NCBI GenBank assembly: GCA_029227175.1
Contig: JAQXZK010000034.1
Location: forward strand, 1 to 64,000
Direction of reading: 5' to 3'
From: Bacteroidales bacterium
GTDB lineage: Bacteria; Bacteroidota; Bacteroidia; Bacteroidales; Bacteroidaceae
Length of the DNA: 64,000 nt
Shown here: piece after piece, positions 46,895 through 56,219 of the stretch
Position numbering within the stretch: position 1 is the stretch's first letter
How the letters are laid out: each line of letters begins with the position of its first letter
The notes under the pieces: generated by a model
Seen by the model: only the letters and a program-made list of their open reading frames with translations
What the model was told of the DNA's origin: nothing
The model's database searches: none
Program-made: the position numbers and the translations under genes

Positions 46895-48487
46895 TCAGAA
46901 CTCTTCGACTTTCAAGTCGGTACGCATCTTGTCAAGTTGTTTTCTGAGTTCTTCCACCTTCTCTTTGTACCGCACATCGTTAATGGCGTTATACATTTCG
47001 CTGGGGTCCTCCTGTAAATCGAAGAATTCATCGTAGCCTGGCTCCTTGCCCGTCTCATCATAGAAATGGATGTACTTGTAACGCAGATTGAACACTCCGT
47101 CATGGCGCATCACATTGTGTTCGGCCGTATGGTCATAGAAGTGATAGTACAGGTATTCACGCCAGTCGGCCGGACGCTGTCCGTTGTTCTGCAGAACCGG
47201 AATGAGTGAAAGACCGCTCATATTGGCCGGCTTCTCAATGCCCGCAGCAGCCAGATAGGTAGGTGCAAAGTCTATATTCTGTACGAGTGTAGTAGACTCG
47301 ACACCGCCCTTCATTCCCGGATAGCTGATAATCAACGGCGTGCGGAAGGACTCCTCGTACATGAAACGCTTGTCAAACCAGCCATGTTCGCCCATGTAGA
47401 ATCCCTGGTCGCTGGTGTAGACAATGATAGTATTGTCCATCAGGTTGTTCTTTTCCAGATAGTCGAGAATCTCGCCTACCGAATCGTCGACCGACTTGAT
47501 GACGCGGAGGTAGTCCTTCACATAACGCTGGAACTTCCAGCGTACGATTTCCTCATGAGACATCTTGTCTATATTGGCCAGCATCCATGCGTTTTTCTTG
47601 GCATACGCTGCATCCCATGCCTCGCGCTGTTCCTTGGTCATCCGCTGAAGCATGTCTTCTCCGTATGGGTCAAGATTCTCCTTACATTCACTTCCGTCAT
47701 ATCCGTAAAGTTTGAGGTCGAAAATCATAGACATGTCCTTGTCTATTGACATGCGTTGCTGCTTAGCAGCACAACCTCTGTGATTGTAGTCATCGTAGAA
47801 AGTCGACGGAACGGGGAAGTCTATGTCTTCGTAAAGGTCGAGGTACTTGATATCGGGCATCCAGTTGCGATGAGGTGCCTTGTGATGCACGTAGAGACAA
47901 AACGGCTTGTTGGGGTCACGCTTCTCCAGAAAATCAATCGCATGCTTTGTGACCAAATCAGTGGCATAACCTTCTTCCGGCACATATTCGCCATTGGTGT
48001 CGGCTGTCTTAATACCCGGATTGTAATATTCGCCCTGGTTTCTGAAAATCTTGTATTCGTCAAAACCACGTGGTTCGCAGAGCATGTGCCACTTTCCAAT
48101 CATGCCGGTCTGATAGCCGGCCTCCTGAAGCAACTCAGGCACGAAGGTGACAGACGTGTCAAGCACGTTGTCCAGCATGGTTTGTCCGTTCTGATGACTA
48201 TACAAGCCGGTAAGCAGGCAAGCTCGACTTGGGGTAGAGAGCGAATTCTCGACATACGCATTTCTGAACAAAACACCACGCTGTGCCAGGCGGTCTATGT
48301 TGGGCGTAGGAGCTAATTGAGAGAGCGGGTGGCCATAGGCACTGATAGCTTGAAATGCGTGGTCATCGGTCATGATGTGGATGATGTTCATCTGTTTGGG
48401 CACGACCGGTTGCTTGGTGCATGAAGACAAAGAAGTGGTCAACAATACAGCAGGCAGCAAAGAGCCTGAAAGTAATTTCGTATTCAT
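46895..48487 (-). CDS. serine-type sulfatase, lipoprotein
   Basis: A 530-residue arylsulfatase-type enzyme, likely anchored to the membrane (lipobox SLSSC, Cys about residue 23). The formylglycine signature is S84-T-P-S-R88 (NSLSTPSRACLLTG), which needs the anaerobic maturase anSME. Metal site residues D41 and D42 (MTDD), IGKWHM (about 136-141) and TSDQGFYMGEHGWFDK (about residues 364-379) are also present. It should remove sulfate from a glycan. Its neighbour downstream is the GH2-fold enzyme, suggesting a shared sulfated substrate. Confidence 0.92.
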   Translation of the reverse strand: MNTKLLSGSLLPAVLLTTSLSSCTKQPVVPKQMNIIHIMTDDHAFQAISAYGHPLSQLAPTPNIDRLAQRGVLFRNAYVENSLSTPSRACLLTGLYSHQNGQTMLDNVLDTSVTFVPELLQEAGYQTGMIGKWHMLCEPRGFDEYKIFRNQGEYYNPGIKTADTNGEYVPEEGYATDLVTKHAIDFLEKRDPNKPFCLYVHHKAPHRNWMPDIKYLDLYEDIDFPVPSTFYDDYNHRGCAAKQQRMSIDKDMSMIFDLKLYGYDGSECKENLDPYGEDMLQRMTKEQREAWDAAYAKKNAWMLANIDKMSHEEIVRWKFQRYVKDYLRVIKSVDDSVGEILDYLEKNNLMDNTIIVYTSDQGFYMGEHGWFDKRFMYEESFRTPLIISYPGMKGGVESTTLVQNIDFAPTYLAAAGIEKPANMSGLSLIPVLQNNGQRPADWREYLYYHFYDHTAEHNVMRHDGVFNLRYKYIHFYDETGKEPGYDEFFDLQEDPSEMYNAINDVRYKEKVEELRKQLDKMRTDLKVEEF

Positions 48488-48581
48488 AATAATGTGTTAA
48501 GTATTAAATCATAGGAACCTGTTTCCCAAGTTTACAAGGTAAAATATTTATTAACTTGAATGTGACAAAGATAGGGAAACA

Positions 48582-48612
48582 TTGTCTAACTCCCAATAAA
48601 TCTCTACTTTTG
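48582..48612 (+). promoter_or_regulatory. promoter of cbiHC-cbiET
   Basis: TTG (48582-48584), 20 bp, TACTTTTG (48605-48612), 15 bp before the first ATG. The site fits the Bacteroidetes consensus. No cobalamin riboswitch is visible between the promoter and the gene. Confidence 0.6.
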
Positions 48613-48626
48613 TAATACATTTCAAT

Positions 48627-50057
48627 ATGAATTTACAAAATATGAAAAAATCTCTTATAACAGTTGTCGGTATTGGGCCCGGGTCTATGGAAGACATTAC
48701 ACCTGCTGTTATGGCGGCACTTCAGTCGGCAGAGGTAGTCATTGGGTACAAGTATTATTTTCAGTTTGTCAAACCTCTTTTATTGCCGGATGCAGTCTGC
48801 ATAGATACAGGCATGCGCAAGGAACAAGAACGCGCTCAGGAGGCATTTGAACAGGCCGAAACCGGCAAACAGGTATGTGTGATTTCATCAGGCGACAGTG
48901 GAATATACGGCATGGCTCCCCTACTGCTCGAGATGCAGAAAGAACGGAAAAGCAACATCGAGATCAATGTATTGCCGGGAATTACCGCCTTCCAAAAGGC
49001 AGCTTCGTTGTTGGGAGCCCCGATGGGTCATGACTTCTGCGTCATTTCCATGTCCGACCTGATGACCCCCTGGAGCATCATCGAGAAACGCATACGTGCA
49101 GCTGCGGCAGCCGACTTTATCACTGCCGTCTATAATCCGAAGAGTGAGAAACGTTATTGGCAACTGAACAGGTTGAGAGAAATTTTCTTAAAAGAAGGAC
49201 GCTCGCCGGAGACCGTTGTGGGTTATGTGCATCAAGCCGGACGAACAGACGAACACGCGGTCATCACCACGCTGTCCGATTTGGATATTGACGACATAGA
49301 CATGTTTACCATCGTAATCATAGGCAACTCGCAGTCGTTCGTATCAAACGGACAGTTTATCACGCCCCGCGGATATTACCGTGACAAGGAGCAGGAGACT
49401 GAGGGAAAGAAAATCGGACAGCAAATCATGATAGAAAGTTTCAAGACTATTGCTAAAGAGCTGAAAGATGCATCTATTCCGCTTGACCGGAAATGGCCTT
49501 TGTTACATGCCATACATACCACTGCCGATTTCGAGATGGAACAGCTGCTGCTCGTCGACAACAAGGCGACAGAGGACATGCACCGAGCTGTTACTGGTGG
49601 AAGGTGCAAGACTATCATTACAGACGTCACAATGGCTGCATCGGGCATACGCAAAGGCGCACTCAGCCGGTTGGGCGTTGAAGTAAAATGTTACCTGGAT
49701 GACCCGAGAGTAGCACCCATGGCCCAGCAGCTTAACATTACCCGCACGCAAGCCGGCATCCGTCTGGCCGTAGAGGAACATCCGGATGCCATCTATGTTT
49801 TTGGGAATGCCCCGACTGCCTTGATGGAACTATGTCAACTCATGAGGAACAAGAAGGCAAACCCGACAGGAATCATTGCCGCTCCGGTAGGTTTTGTCCA
49901 CGTCTGCGAGAGCAAACACATGGTGAAGACCTTCACTCAAGTGCCAAAGATTATTGTCGACGGGCGCAAGGGCGGAAGCAATCTGGCAGCCACCCTCGTC
50001 AATGCGGTGCTGACTTATGACGATGCACAACAGCTTTTACCCGGAAGAGACTTATGA
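48627..50057 (+). CDS. cbiHC: CbiH-CbiC fusion: precorrin-3B C17-methylase and precorrin-8 mutase
   Basis: A 476-residue fusion for two steps of corrin synthesis. Residues 1-260 are the C17-methylase CbiH/CobJ (VVGIGPGSMEDITP, SSGDSGIYGMAPL, LPGITAFQKAASLLGAPMGHD). Residues 270-476 are precorrin-8X methylmutase CbiC/CobH (LLHAIHTTADFEM with the catalytic His, then ITDVTMAASGIRKG and GKGGSN-like GRKGGSNLAAT). Two ATG candidates exist (48627 and 48642); the second starts directly at MKKSLITVVG. It overlaps cbiET by 4 bp (ATGA). Confidence 0.92.
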   Translation: MNLQNMKKSLITVVGIGPGSMEDITPAVMAALQSAEVVIGYKYYFQFVKPLLLPDAVCIDTGMRKEQERAQEAFEQAETGKQVCVISSGDSGIYGMAPLLLEMQKERKSNIEINVLPGITAFQKAASLLGAPMGHDFCVISMSDLMTPWSIIEKRIRAAAAADFITAVYNPKSEKRYWQLNRLREIFLKEGRSPETVVGYVHQAGRTDEHAVITTLSDLDIDDIDMFTIVIIGNSQSFVSNGQFITPRGYYRDKEQETEGKKIGQQIMIESFKTIAKELKDASIPLDRKWPLLHAIHTTADFEMEQLLLVDNKATEDMHRAVTGGRCKTIITDVTMAASGIRKGALSRLGVEVKCYLDDPRVAPMAQQLNITRTQAGIRLAVEEHPDAIYVFGNAPTALMELCQLMRNKKANPTGIIAAPVGFVHVCESKHMVKTFTQVPKIIVDGRKGGSNLAATLVNAVLTYDDAQQLLPGRDL

Positions 50058-51247
50058 AATATACAATCGTTGGTATTAGCGACCGGTTGCAGGACGAGCC
50101 TTTTGTCGCTGCAATCATGCAAGCCATCCATGATGCAGACGCTTATTGCGGAGGCAAGCGTCATTACGAACTGGTGAACAGACTGCTCAAGCCTGACACT
50201 CCATGGAGAGACATCAAGGTGCCAATCCGCGAGGTGTTCGAATCCTTGAGCTGTTACCGACAGGTCGTTGTCTTTGCTTCGGGAGACCCTTTCTTCTACG
50301 GTATCGGGCAAACCATCCAGCGCCTGCAACCTGAAGCCGAGATTACGGTCTATCCCACATTCAATTCGCTCCAGCAACTGGCACACAGGCTACTGCTCCC
50401 CTATCAGGAAATGCGTGCCGTATCGCTGACGGGAAGGCCCTGGACGATGTTTGACGCTGCACTGGTGAGAGGCGAAAAATTGATAGGCGTGCTGACAGAC
50501 CACCGCAAAACACCACGCGCCATAGCACAGCACATGATGGACTATGGCTATAATAATTACCTGATGTATGTGGGCGAAACCATGGGAAACCCCATGAGCG
50601 AACGCGTCACGACCTGCACCATTGAACAGGCTGCAGAGCGTAGCGAGGAATTTGCCACACCGAACTGTCTGTTTCTGCAAAGGAAATCCCTCCGAAAACG
50701 TCTGTTCGGCATTCCGGAATCAGACTTCGCACTGCTCAACGGAAGGAGCAAGATGATTACCAAAATGCCAATTCGCCTGCTTACAATCAGCATGTTAGAC
50801 CTGTGCGGGCGCAAGTCGTTTTGGGACATCGGATTCTGCACAGGCTCCGTGTCTGTTGAGGTAAGGATGCAATACCCGGAGATAGAAATAAACTCTTTTG
50901 AACAACGTCCGGAGTGCCTGGACATCATTCAGGAGAATTGCAAGCGACATGGAACTCCCGGTATACAGACACATATCGGAGACTTTTTGGAGATGAATCT
51001 GCAGGACTTCAGCGCACCGGATGCAGTCTTCATCGGCGGGCATGGCGGCCGGCTCATAGAAATGGTTGATAACATTCAGAAAGTTCTCGAACCGGGTGGA
51101 GTCATTGTATTCAATGCCGTCAGCCGGGAAAGTCAGGAAACATTCGCGCAAGCCATTGCAAGAACAGGATTGACGATGCAAAACACGACACACATCGTCA
51201 TCGACGAGTTCAACCCCATTAAAATCATGAAAGCCGTGAAGGAATGA
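50054..51247 (+). CDS. cbiET: CbiE-CbiT fusion: precorrin-6B C5,15-methyltransferase
   Basis: A 397-residue protein that methylates C5 and C15 and removes the C12 acetate carboxyl. Residues 1-200 are CbiE (tetrapyrrole methylase: FASGDPFFYGIGQTI, TFNSLQQLAHRL), and residues 245-397 are CbiT, a class I SAM methyltransferase (FWDIGFCTGSVSVEVR). The fusion equals CobL of aerobic pathways. It is co-translated with cbiHC and ends in a gap shared with the convergent porin gene. Confidence 0.92.
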   Translation: MKYTIVGISDRLQDEPFVAAIMQAIHDADAYCGGKRHYELVNRLLKPDTPWRDIKVPIREVFESLSCYRQVVVFASGDPFFYGIGQTIQRLQPEAEITVYPTFNSLQQLAHRLLLPYQEMRAVSLTGRPWTMFDAALVRGEKLIGVLTDHRKTPRAIAQHMMDYGYNNYLMYVGETMGNPMSERVTTCTIEQAAERSEEFATPNCLFLQRKSLRKRLFGIPESDFALLNGRSKMITKMPIRLLTISMLDLCGRKSFWDIGFCTGSVSVEVRMQYPEIEINSFEQRPECLDIIQENCKRHGTPGIQTHIGDFLEMNLQDFSAPDAVFIGGHGGRLIEMVDNIQKVLEPGGVIVFNAVSRESQETFAQAIARTGLTMQNTTHIVIDEFNPIKIMKAVKE

Positions 51248-51278
51248 AAGGCGATATCAAAGATATACGGTAACACTC

Positions 51279-51362
51279 CGATTGGGGCTTAAAAGTTAAA
51301 GTTATTTCAGACCTTGCTTTAAATTATTTCAGACATCATCTTAAATTATTCCAGCCCAATCG
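51279..51362. repeat. three 22-bp repeats framed by an inverted repeat
   Basis: TTAAATTATTTCAGAC-like units start at 51296, 51319 and 51341 (steps of 23 and 22 bp). They are framed by CGATTGGGGCTT (51279-51290) and AGCCCAATCG (51353-51362), which can pair apart from one base. This lies between the convergent cbiET and porin genes and may act as a bidirectional terminator or be a mobile small repeat. Confidence 0.6.
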
Positions 51363-51437
51363 TTCTTTCAGATTTGTACTGAATCTGAATGCCGATGGGT
51401 GGATGTTTATCTGGAAGCATCGCCGGGAAGCCATCAT

Positions 51438-52517
51438 TCAGAAGCGGATCAAAAGCTCAGCCACGAGTTTGGTCTGTTCGCTTTCCTTCGCTCCGCCATG
51501 CGGATACCAGTAGTTTTCGTAGTTCAAACGGAGGTCGGTAAGAAAATAAGGATTGCGCACATGAAGTACGACGCCCAAGGTCATGCGGTGGCGTTCGTAG
51601 TCGGTCAACAGCAGGCGTGTCGGATTCTGTTCATCAAAACCACTCTTCCCGTCCGAGAAATCGGTCATGTAGTCATACCTGCCCCGGAAACTGATACCTT
51701 GAAAGAACCCTCTCTTGATAGGCGTATGGTAAGAAGCAAAGGCATCGATGGCATGAATGTCGTCGAAAGCCTGTTGTTGATAGTGCTTGTGCAGATATTC
51801 AAACTCCAGATGCCAGCGTTCATCTTCATAGTACGTAGCCAGGTCATAATCTGTGTGATAGATGTTTCCGCTCATCGTATGGGCACGCTGCACGCTGGCT
51901 GAGAGATTCCACACATCATAGGGAAACATTTGCAAACGAAATGAAAAGATGCCTGGTTTGTGCCAAGCGGTCTTCTCGTTGGCGTAGTTACTGCCATTGG
52001 AAACACCACCCTCTACAATCATGCGAAAAGGTGCCGTCACCGTATAACCCATCCTGATGCCGACATCACGTATGCCCTGCGTCTGCTTACAGATAAACGA
52101 ACGGTTAGCGAAGAAATAAGTCTGTGGGGTTCGGTGAGCGTCTATCGTAAAGGGCATGCGCTGCTCTCCGATGGAAACCGTAAAGTTCTTAAAGGGAATC
52201 AGTCCGGCATACATATCCTTGATTTTTACATTACCCTCATCGCAGAAGTCGACTTCCATCTTATAAAAGGCGCGCAAGGGCAATGTTCCGTCAGCACTCA
52301 AACGGGCATTCCTCAACTCGAAACGACTCATGGCCGGTCCTGTCTGATACTCGTAGCGGCCACGCAATGTACCCCTGATTTTCGGCATCGAAAGTCCCGG
52401 TACGGACTTCTCTTCCTTCTTGTCCGATTGTGTTCCTGCCAGTAACGGACTTGCAGTCATCCACATCATCACGACTACAAGCAACAGAGAAATTTCTTTC
52501 TTTAATATCTGATTCAT
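51438..52517 (-). CDS. porin-like outer-membrane protein
   Basis: A 359-residue beta-barrel with a signal peptide (about residues 1-28). Short amphipathic strands with turns and a terminal aromatic residue (LLIRF) fit the phosphate-selective OprO/OprP porin family of Bacteroidetes. SRFELRNARLSADGTLP and GEQRMPFTIDAHRTPQTYFF are family-like. It follows cbiJD by 21 bp on the same strand, so it may be part of the cobalamin unit and could help take up cobalt, a corrinoid precursor or another ligand. That role is inference. Confidence 0.8.
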   Translation of the reverse strand: MNQILKKEISLLLVVVMMWMTASPLLAGTQSDKKEEKSVPGLSMPKIRGTLRGRYEYQTGPAMSRFELRNARLSADGTLPLRAFYKMEVDFCDEGNVKIKDMYAGLIPFKNFTVSIGEQRMPFTIDAHRTPQTYFFANRSFICKQTQGIRDVGIRMGYTVTAPFRMIVEGGVSNGSNYANEKTAWHKPGIFSFRLQMFPYDVWNLSASVQRAHTMSGNIYHTDYDLATYYEDERWHLEFEYLHKHYQQQAFDDIHAIDAFASYHTPIKRGFFQGISFRGRYDYMTDFSDGKSGFDEQNPTRLLLTDYERHRMTLGVVLHVRNPYFLTDLRLNYENYWYPHGGAKESEQTKLVAELLIRF

Positions 52518-52538
52518 CTTTTTCTCTATGTATACACC

Positions 52539-54338
52539 TTAACCGTAAAGAGTTCCTTCTTCGTCAATGAGCAATACCTCCAGCCTGTCAGGATGGGGAA
52601 AGACTCGCTCACAAGCCTTCCGGCAGCAATCCAAGATACGTGCGATAAATCTGGAGCAATCCGCCTCGTCCAGCAATGTCCACAACTCGCGGGCCATGGT
52701 CATCTGTCCTATCACGTCCGTGGCCCGGACAGAGCACCCGGCATCCTGTGCCACCTGCATCAAGAATGTTTTGTTCATGACGACCTTGTGGCTATGGGTA
52801 TCAAGATGTCCTTCAGCCAACTTGACTGCCTTTCCTATCATCAATCCAAGTGTGACATAAGGAATTTGCTGTTCCAGCGCTATTTTCAAGGTCTCTCCGA
52901 TGAAGTTTCCATAGTGGACAAAGGCCTGCGGCGGGAGACAGGCATATCTCTTCTGAATTGCCTCCTCGCTCTTTGCTCCGGAGTTGATGACCAGACGAGG
53001 CGAACCGATGGCTTTACAAACCTCTATCTGACGACGAATCGCATCCACAAAGGCCTCGTTAGAGAATGGGCGCACTACACCAGAAGTGCCAATGATTGAA
53101 ATGCCATCCACAATACCCAGACGCGGATTGAAAGTACGCTTGGCGAGTTCCCTCCCCTGCGGAACACTGATTTCGACGTCCAGTCCTCCCGGGTAGAGAA
53201 CTGTCAGCTCACGCGTTATCATCTCGCGGGGAGCAGGGTTGATTGCCGGTTCGCCTACAGGGATACCGAGTCCGGGAAGTGTGACGCGCCCAACTCCTTC
53301 TCCTCCGTAAAAACGGATGCCGGAATGAATCGCGAACGACACCTTCACTCGGATTTCACAGCCATTAGTGACATCCGGGTCGTCACCGGCATCTTTCTTT
53401 ACCACGGCTACAGCAGCCTGATTCATGATTTCCGTTTTCTGAATCGGCATAGAGAGCACCTCACCGTCAGGAATTGTGAACGATACCTGTTGGCGCACCC
53501 TCCCGTCCAACAAGGCTAACAGAGCAGCCTTACCGGCAGCCGTAGCACATGCCCCAGTCGTGAATCCGCTACGCAAGTCGTAGAAGGTAGGCATTAAGCG
53601 CTCAATCTCCTTGCGAAGTCCAAACTCTCCCGTTACCTTTATAAATGACGATGGCAGGACAGGTCGTTCAACGACAAAGATGCGGATGCCGAGTTTGCGT
53701 GCAGCCTCTATCTTGGCATCAAAACCACCGCTCGCCCCACTTTCCTTGGTGAGGATAGCATCCGGACTGACTCTCCGGCATACGTCTTCTTCCGAACCTC
53801 CCATTTCATAATACAGCAAATAATCTCGGGGAAAGCCGCAGGCATCAGCCATATCAAGAGATGACTGACGGTTCAATATCCGGAAATAGGTATCGGCGTG
53901 ATGTTCCCAATAAGGTTTCAGTTTGGATATGGTCTTTACTCCGGTTAAAGCCAGCAGACGCTTAACGTTTGACTTTCCCAGTTGCTCGATGGCATCGGCA
54001 TAGTCGCGACAATATACAATATCATCCGCATGAGGAGCATAAAGTCTCTCACAGCGTATGACCGGCAAGGAAAGCATCGAAGCACATGCTGCTATGTTTT
54101 CGTGCAGGTTGACGGCAAAAGGATGGGCTGCGTCTACAAGCAGGTGTATGTCGTGTTCAAGGCACCATAGCCTCATCTGGTCAACATCCATTCCTCCCGT
54201 AATTCTCACACCATGCAGACTCACGATTTCCTGTTCTGCACCCAGCGTCGAGTAGTAGAATGGCTTTCCCGCATCATCAGCCACCCGTACAGCCATCCGC
54301 CCCTCTGTTGTTCCGCCGAATATCAGAATCATGGTCAC
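52539..54338 (-). CDS. cbiJD: CbiJ-CbiD fusion: precorrin-6A reductase and C1-methyltransferase
   Basis: A 599-residue fusion. Residues 1-250 are the NAD(P)H-dependent precorrin-6A reductase CbiJ/CobK (ILIFGGTTEGR, LLVDAAHPFA, LLALTGVKTI). Residues 252-599 are CbiD, which adds the C1 methyl and extrudes the acetaldehyde unit (LRSGFTTGACATAAGKAAL, then NPAPREMI and TSGVVRPFSNEAFV). CbiD marks the oxygen-independent (early cobalt) route. Stop at 52539; the start overlaps the preceding cbiGF gene by 4 bp. Confidence 0.92.
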   Translation of the reverse strand: MTMILIFGGTTEGRMAVRVADDAGKPFYYSTLGAEQEIVSLHGVRITGGMDVDQMRLWCLEHDIHLLVDAAHPFAVNLHENIAACASMLSLPVIRCERLYAPHADDIVYCRDYADAIEQLGKSNVKRLLALTGVKTISKLKPYWEHHADTYFRILNRQSSLDMADACGFPRDYLLYYEMGGSEEDVCRRVSPDAILTKESGASGGFDAKIEAARKLGIRIFVVERPVLPSSFIKVTGEFGLRKEIERLMPTFYDLRSGFTTGACATAAGKAALLALLDGRVRQQVSFTIPDGEVLSMPIQKTEIMNQAAVAVVKKDAGDDPDVTNGCEIRVKVSFAIHSGIRFYGGEGVGRVTLPGLGIPVGEPAINPAPREMITRELTVLYPGGLDVEISVPQGRELAKRTFNPRLGIVDGISIIGTSGVVRPFSNEAFVDAIRRQIEVCKAIGSPRLVINSGAKSEEAIQKRYACLPPQAFVHYGNFIGETLKIALEQQIPYVTLGLMIGKAVKLAEGHLDTHSHKVVMNKTFLMQVAQDAGCSVRATDVIGQMTMARELWTLLDEADCSRFIARILDCCRKACERVFPHPDRLEVLLIDEEGTLYG

Positions 54339-56176
54339 TCGGATACTTTGGTGCGGAACATGTGAGAGAATCCCTTGTCATACAACTTTGAAAAGCCCTG
54401 CCGATTGTCTATCGCGTCACCGACAACAAGCAGTGTTGTCAACGTAAGGTTGTTTTCGCGTACCAAACGTGCCAGGTCCTTCAACTGTCCACGATATATC
54501 TTCTCGTCCTTCCATGTCAGTTTATAGCACGCTGCAACCGGCGTTTCGGGTGGATATGCTTGAAGCAGTTCCTCCTGCACGCGCTCCACAATAGAGGCAC
54601 TCAGATAGATACACATTGTGCTTTGAGACTGGGCCAATTTATGAAGTTGTTCCTTTTCAGGCATAGGTGTACGCCCCTCTCCTCTTGTCAGGATAATAGT
54701 CTGTACGCGTTCCGGTATGGTGAACTGAGAACGGAGTGCCGCTGCTGCTGCCTGGAACGAAGAGATGCCCGGTGTTATGTGGTAGTCCATCTTGTACTTG
54801 TCAAAGAAAGCCATCTGTTCTTGAATGGCACCATAGATGCATGGGTCTCCGGTATGCAGGCGAACGACCAGTTTGCCTCTGTCGTAGAACTCTTTCATGC
54901 ATTGGAATTGTTCTTCAAGATTCATTGTCGCAGAACTCCGTACAACGGCACCCGGTTTGGCGTAATAGGTCAATTCTACCGGCACCAGACTGCCGGCATA
55001 CAATATCAAGTCAGCCTGCTGCAAGAAGCGTTTTCCACGGACCGATACCAGTTCAGGGTCTCCGGGTCCTGCTCCAACGATTTCAATATGTCCTCCTCGA
55101 GACAATTCCGACTTCCGCGTAATGGCAACGGCAAAGGTGAATTGCCGACCCTCTTCTAACGTAACTTTTTGCTTCTCAAGCAACAACCGACCATTGTGGC
55201 TGCTCTTCAATGCGGCCGATTCGGCTACACCCCATATACCAGTGACTTCATGTACCTTTTCCGATGGATTCGGCACTTCTACCTCAGACAAGTCTTCAGT
55301 TTCATAGACTATCATACGTGTCCATGACCATTCGGCAGCCAGTGCAGCCATCAGTGGCTCATGACGTTTCAACTCTATGGTGTTGAGGGTTGAGACTGCA
55401 TGTATAGAGAGTCCCGCATGATGCAACTGCTCTACGATGTAGTCGGCCACTCCCTCTGTCCGGCAGTCGCGCCGGCATCCAACTCCTACGTGCAAGACGG
55501 GAGGGAAGAATTGAATCACCTGACAGGTCGTGCGCTCAATTTCATCATGTATGAAAGGCGAAACGACGAGCAAGAGAGCGGTTGTCTGCCAGTCCACCTC
55601 AGCGATGTGTCTGCAAACCGTGACATGAGAAGGCTTGGTGCGCAGCAATTCGTCTATGCCGGCATCTTGAACCTCAACCAGCAATGTCGTCGGCTGCAAT
55701 GCCACAAAGGCAGAGATAGCCTTATTCATGGCATAATGATTGGCCTGACAACGCCATCCGTAATCCTGCATCCAGCGGTCTATGGACCATAGGCCGAGAT
55801 TGTCGCTCTGAGTTGTGATGACAGGTTCTCCGCCTATTTCCCTTGCTATCTGGCGAGTCAGTATGTTGGCTCCGCCCACATGTCCGCTAAGAACCGGAAT
55901 CACAAACCGTCCAGTAGTATCTACACACACAACAGCCGGGTCTTCATACTTGTTTTGAATATAAGGAACTATACTGCGCACACAGATGCCCATTGCACCG
56001 ATAAAAACAATGGCTTCACAGTCGGCGAAATGTTCGTTGCAGAATGAGCGGATGGATGTGATTTGCTTGCAGCCGGGAACACTTCTATTATAATATATAA
56101 TAGCATCATTCAGTACAAGTTGAATTTGACGGGCAAGCGACAGGGCACTTTCAGATACAGGTAAAATAGCAATCAT
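54335..56176 (-). CDS. cbiGF: CbiG-CbiF fusion: precorrin-5A hydrolase and C11-methyltransferase
   Basis: A 613-residue fusion. Residues 1-350 are CbiG, which opens the delta-lactone and releases acetaldehyde in the anaerobic pathway (IGAMGICVRSIVPYIQNK, LSGHVGGANILTRQIA, HVGVGCRRDC). Residues 363-613 are the C11-methylase CbiF/CobM (IEIVGAGPGDPELVSVRGKR, TGDPCIYGAIQEQM, TPGISSFQAAAAAL). CbiG is diagnostic for the anaerobic route. It starts 43 bp after a GDPD gene in a long minus-strand series. Confidence 0.92.
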   Translation of the reverse strand: MIAILPVSESALSLARQIQLVLNDAIIYYNRSVPGCKQITSIRSFCNEHFADCEAIVFIGAMGICVRSIVPYIQNKYEDPAVVCVDTTGRFVIPVLSGHVGGANILTRQIAREIGGEPVITTQSDNLGLWSIDRWMQDYGWRCQANHYAMNKAISAFVALQPTTLLVEVQDAGIDELLRTKPSHVTVCRHIAEVDWQTTALLLVVSPFIHDEIERTTCQVIQFFPPVLHVGVGCRRDCRTEGVADYIVEQLHHAGLSIHAVSTLNTIELKRHEPLMAALAAEWSWTRMIVYETEDLSEVEVPNPSEKVHEVTGIWGVAESAALKSSHNGRLLLEKQKVTLEEGRQFTFAVAITRKSELSRGGHIEIVGAGPGDPELVSVRGKRFLQQADLILYAGSLVPVELTYYAKPGAVVRSSATMNLEEQFQCMKEFYDRGKLVVRLHTGDPCIYGAIQEQMAFFDKYKMDYHITPGISSFQAAAAALRSQFTIPERVQTIILTRGEGRTPMPEKEQLHKLAQSQSTMCIYLSASIVERVQEELLQAYPPETPVAACYKLTWKDEKIYRGQLKDLARLVRENNLTLTTLLVVGDAIDNRQGFSKLYDKGFSHMFRTKVSE

Positions 56177-56219
56177 ATCATGAAGAATGTCTCTTTAATG
56201 TTTACTTGTTATTTGGAGG

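Noticed and set aside
48488-48626. Cobalamin riboswitch before the cobalamin genes
   Set aside because: No B12-box (AGCCACTG-like) or matching helices were found, here or in the short gap at 56177-56219.
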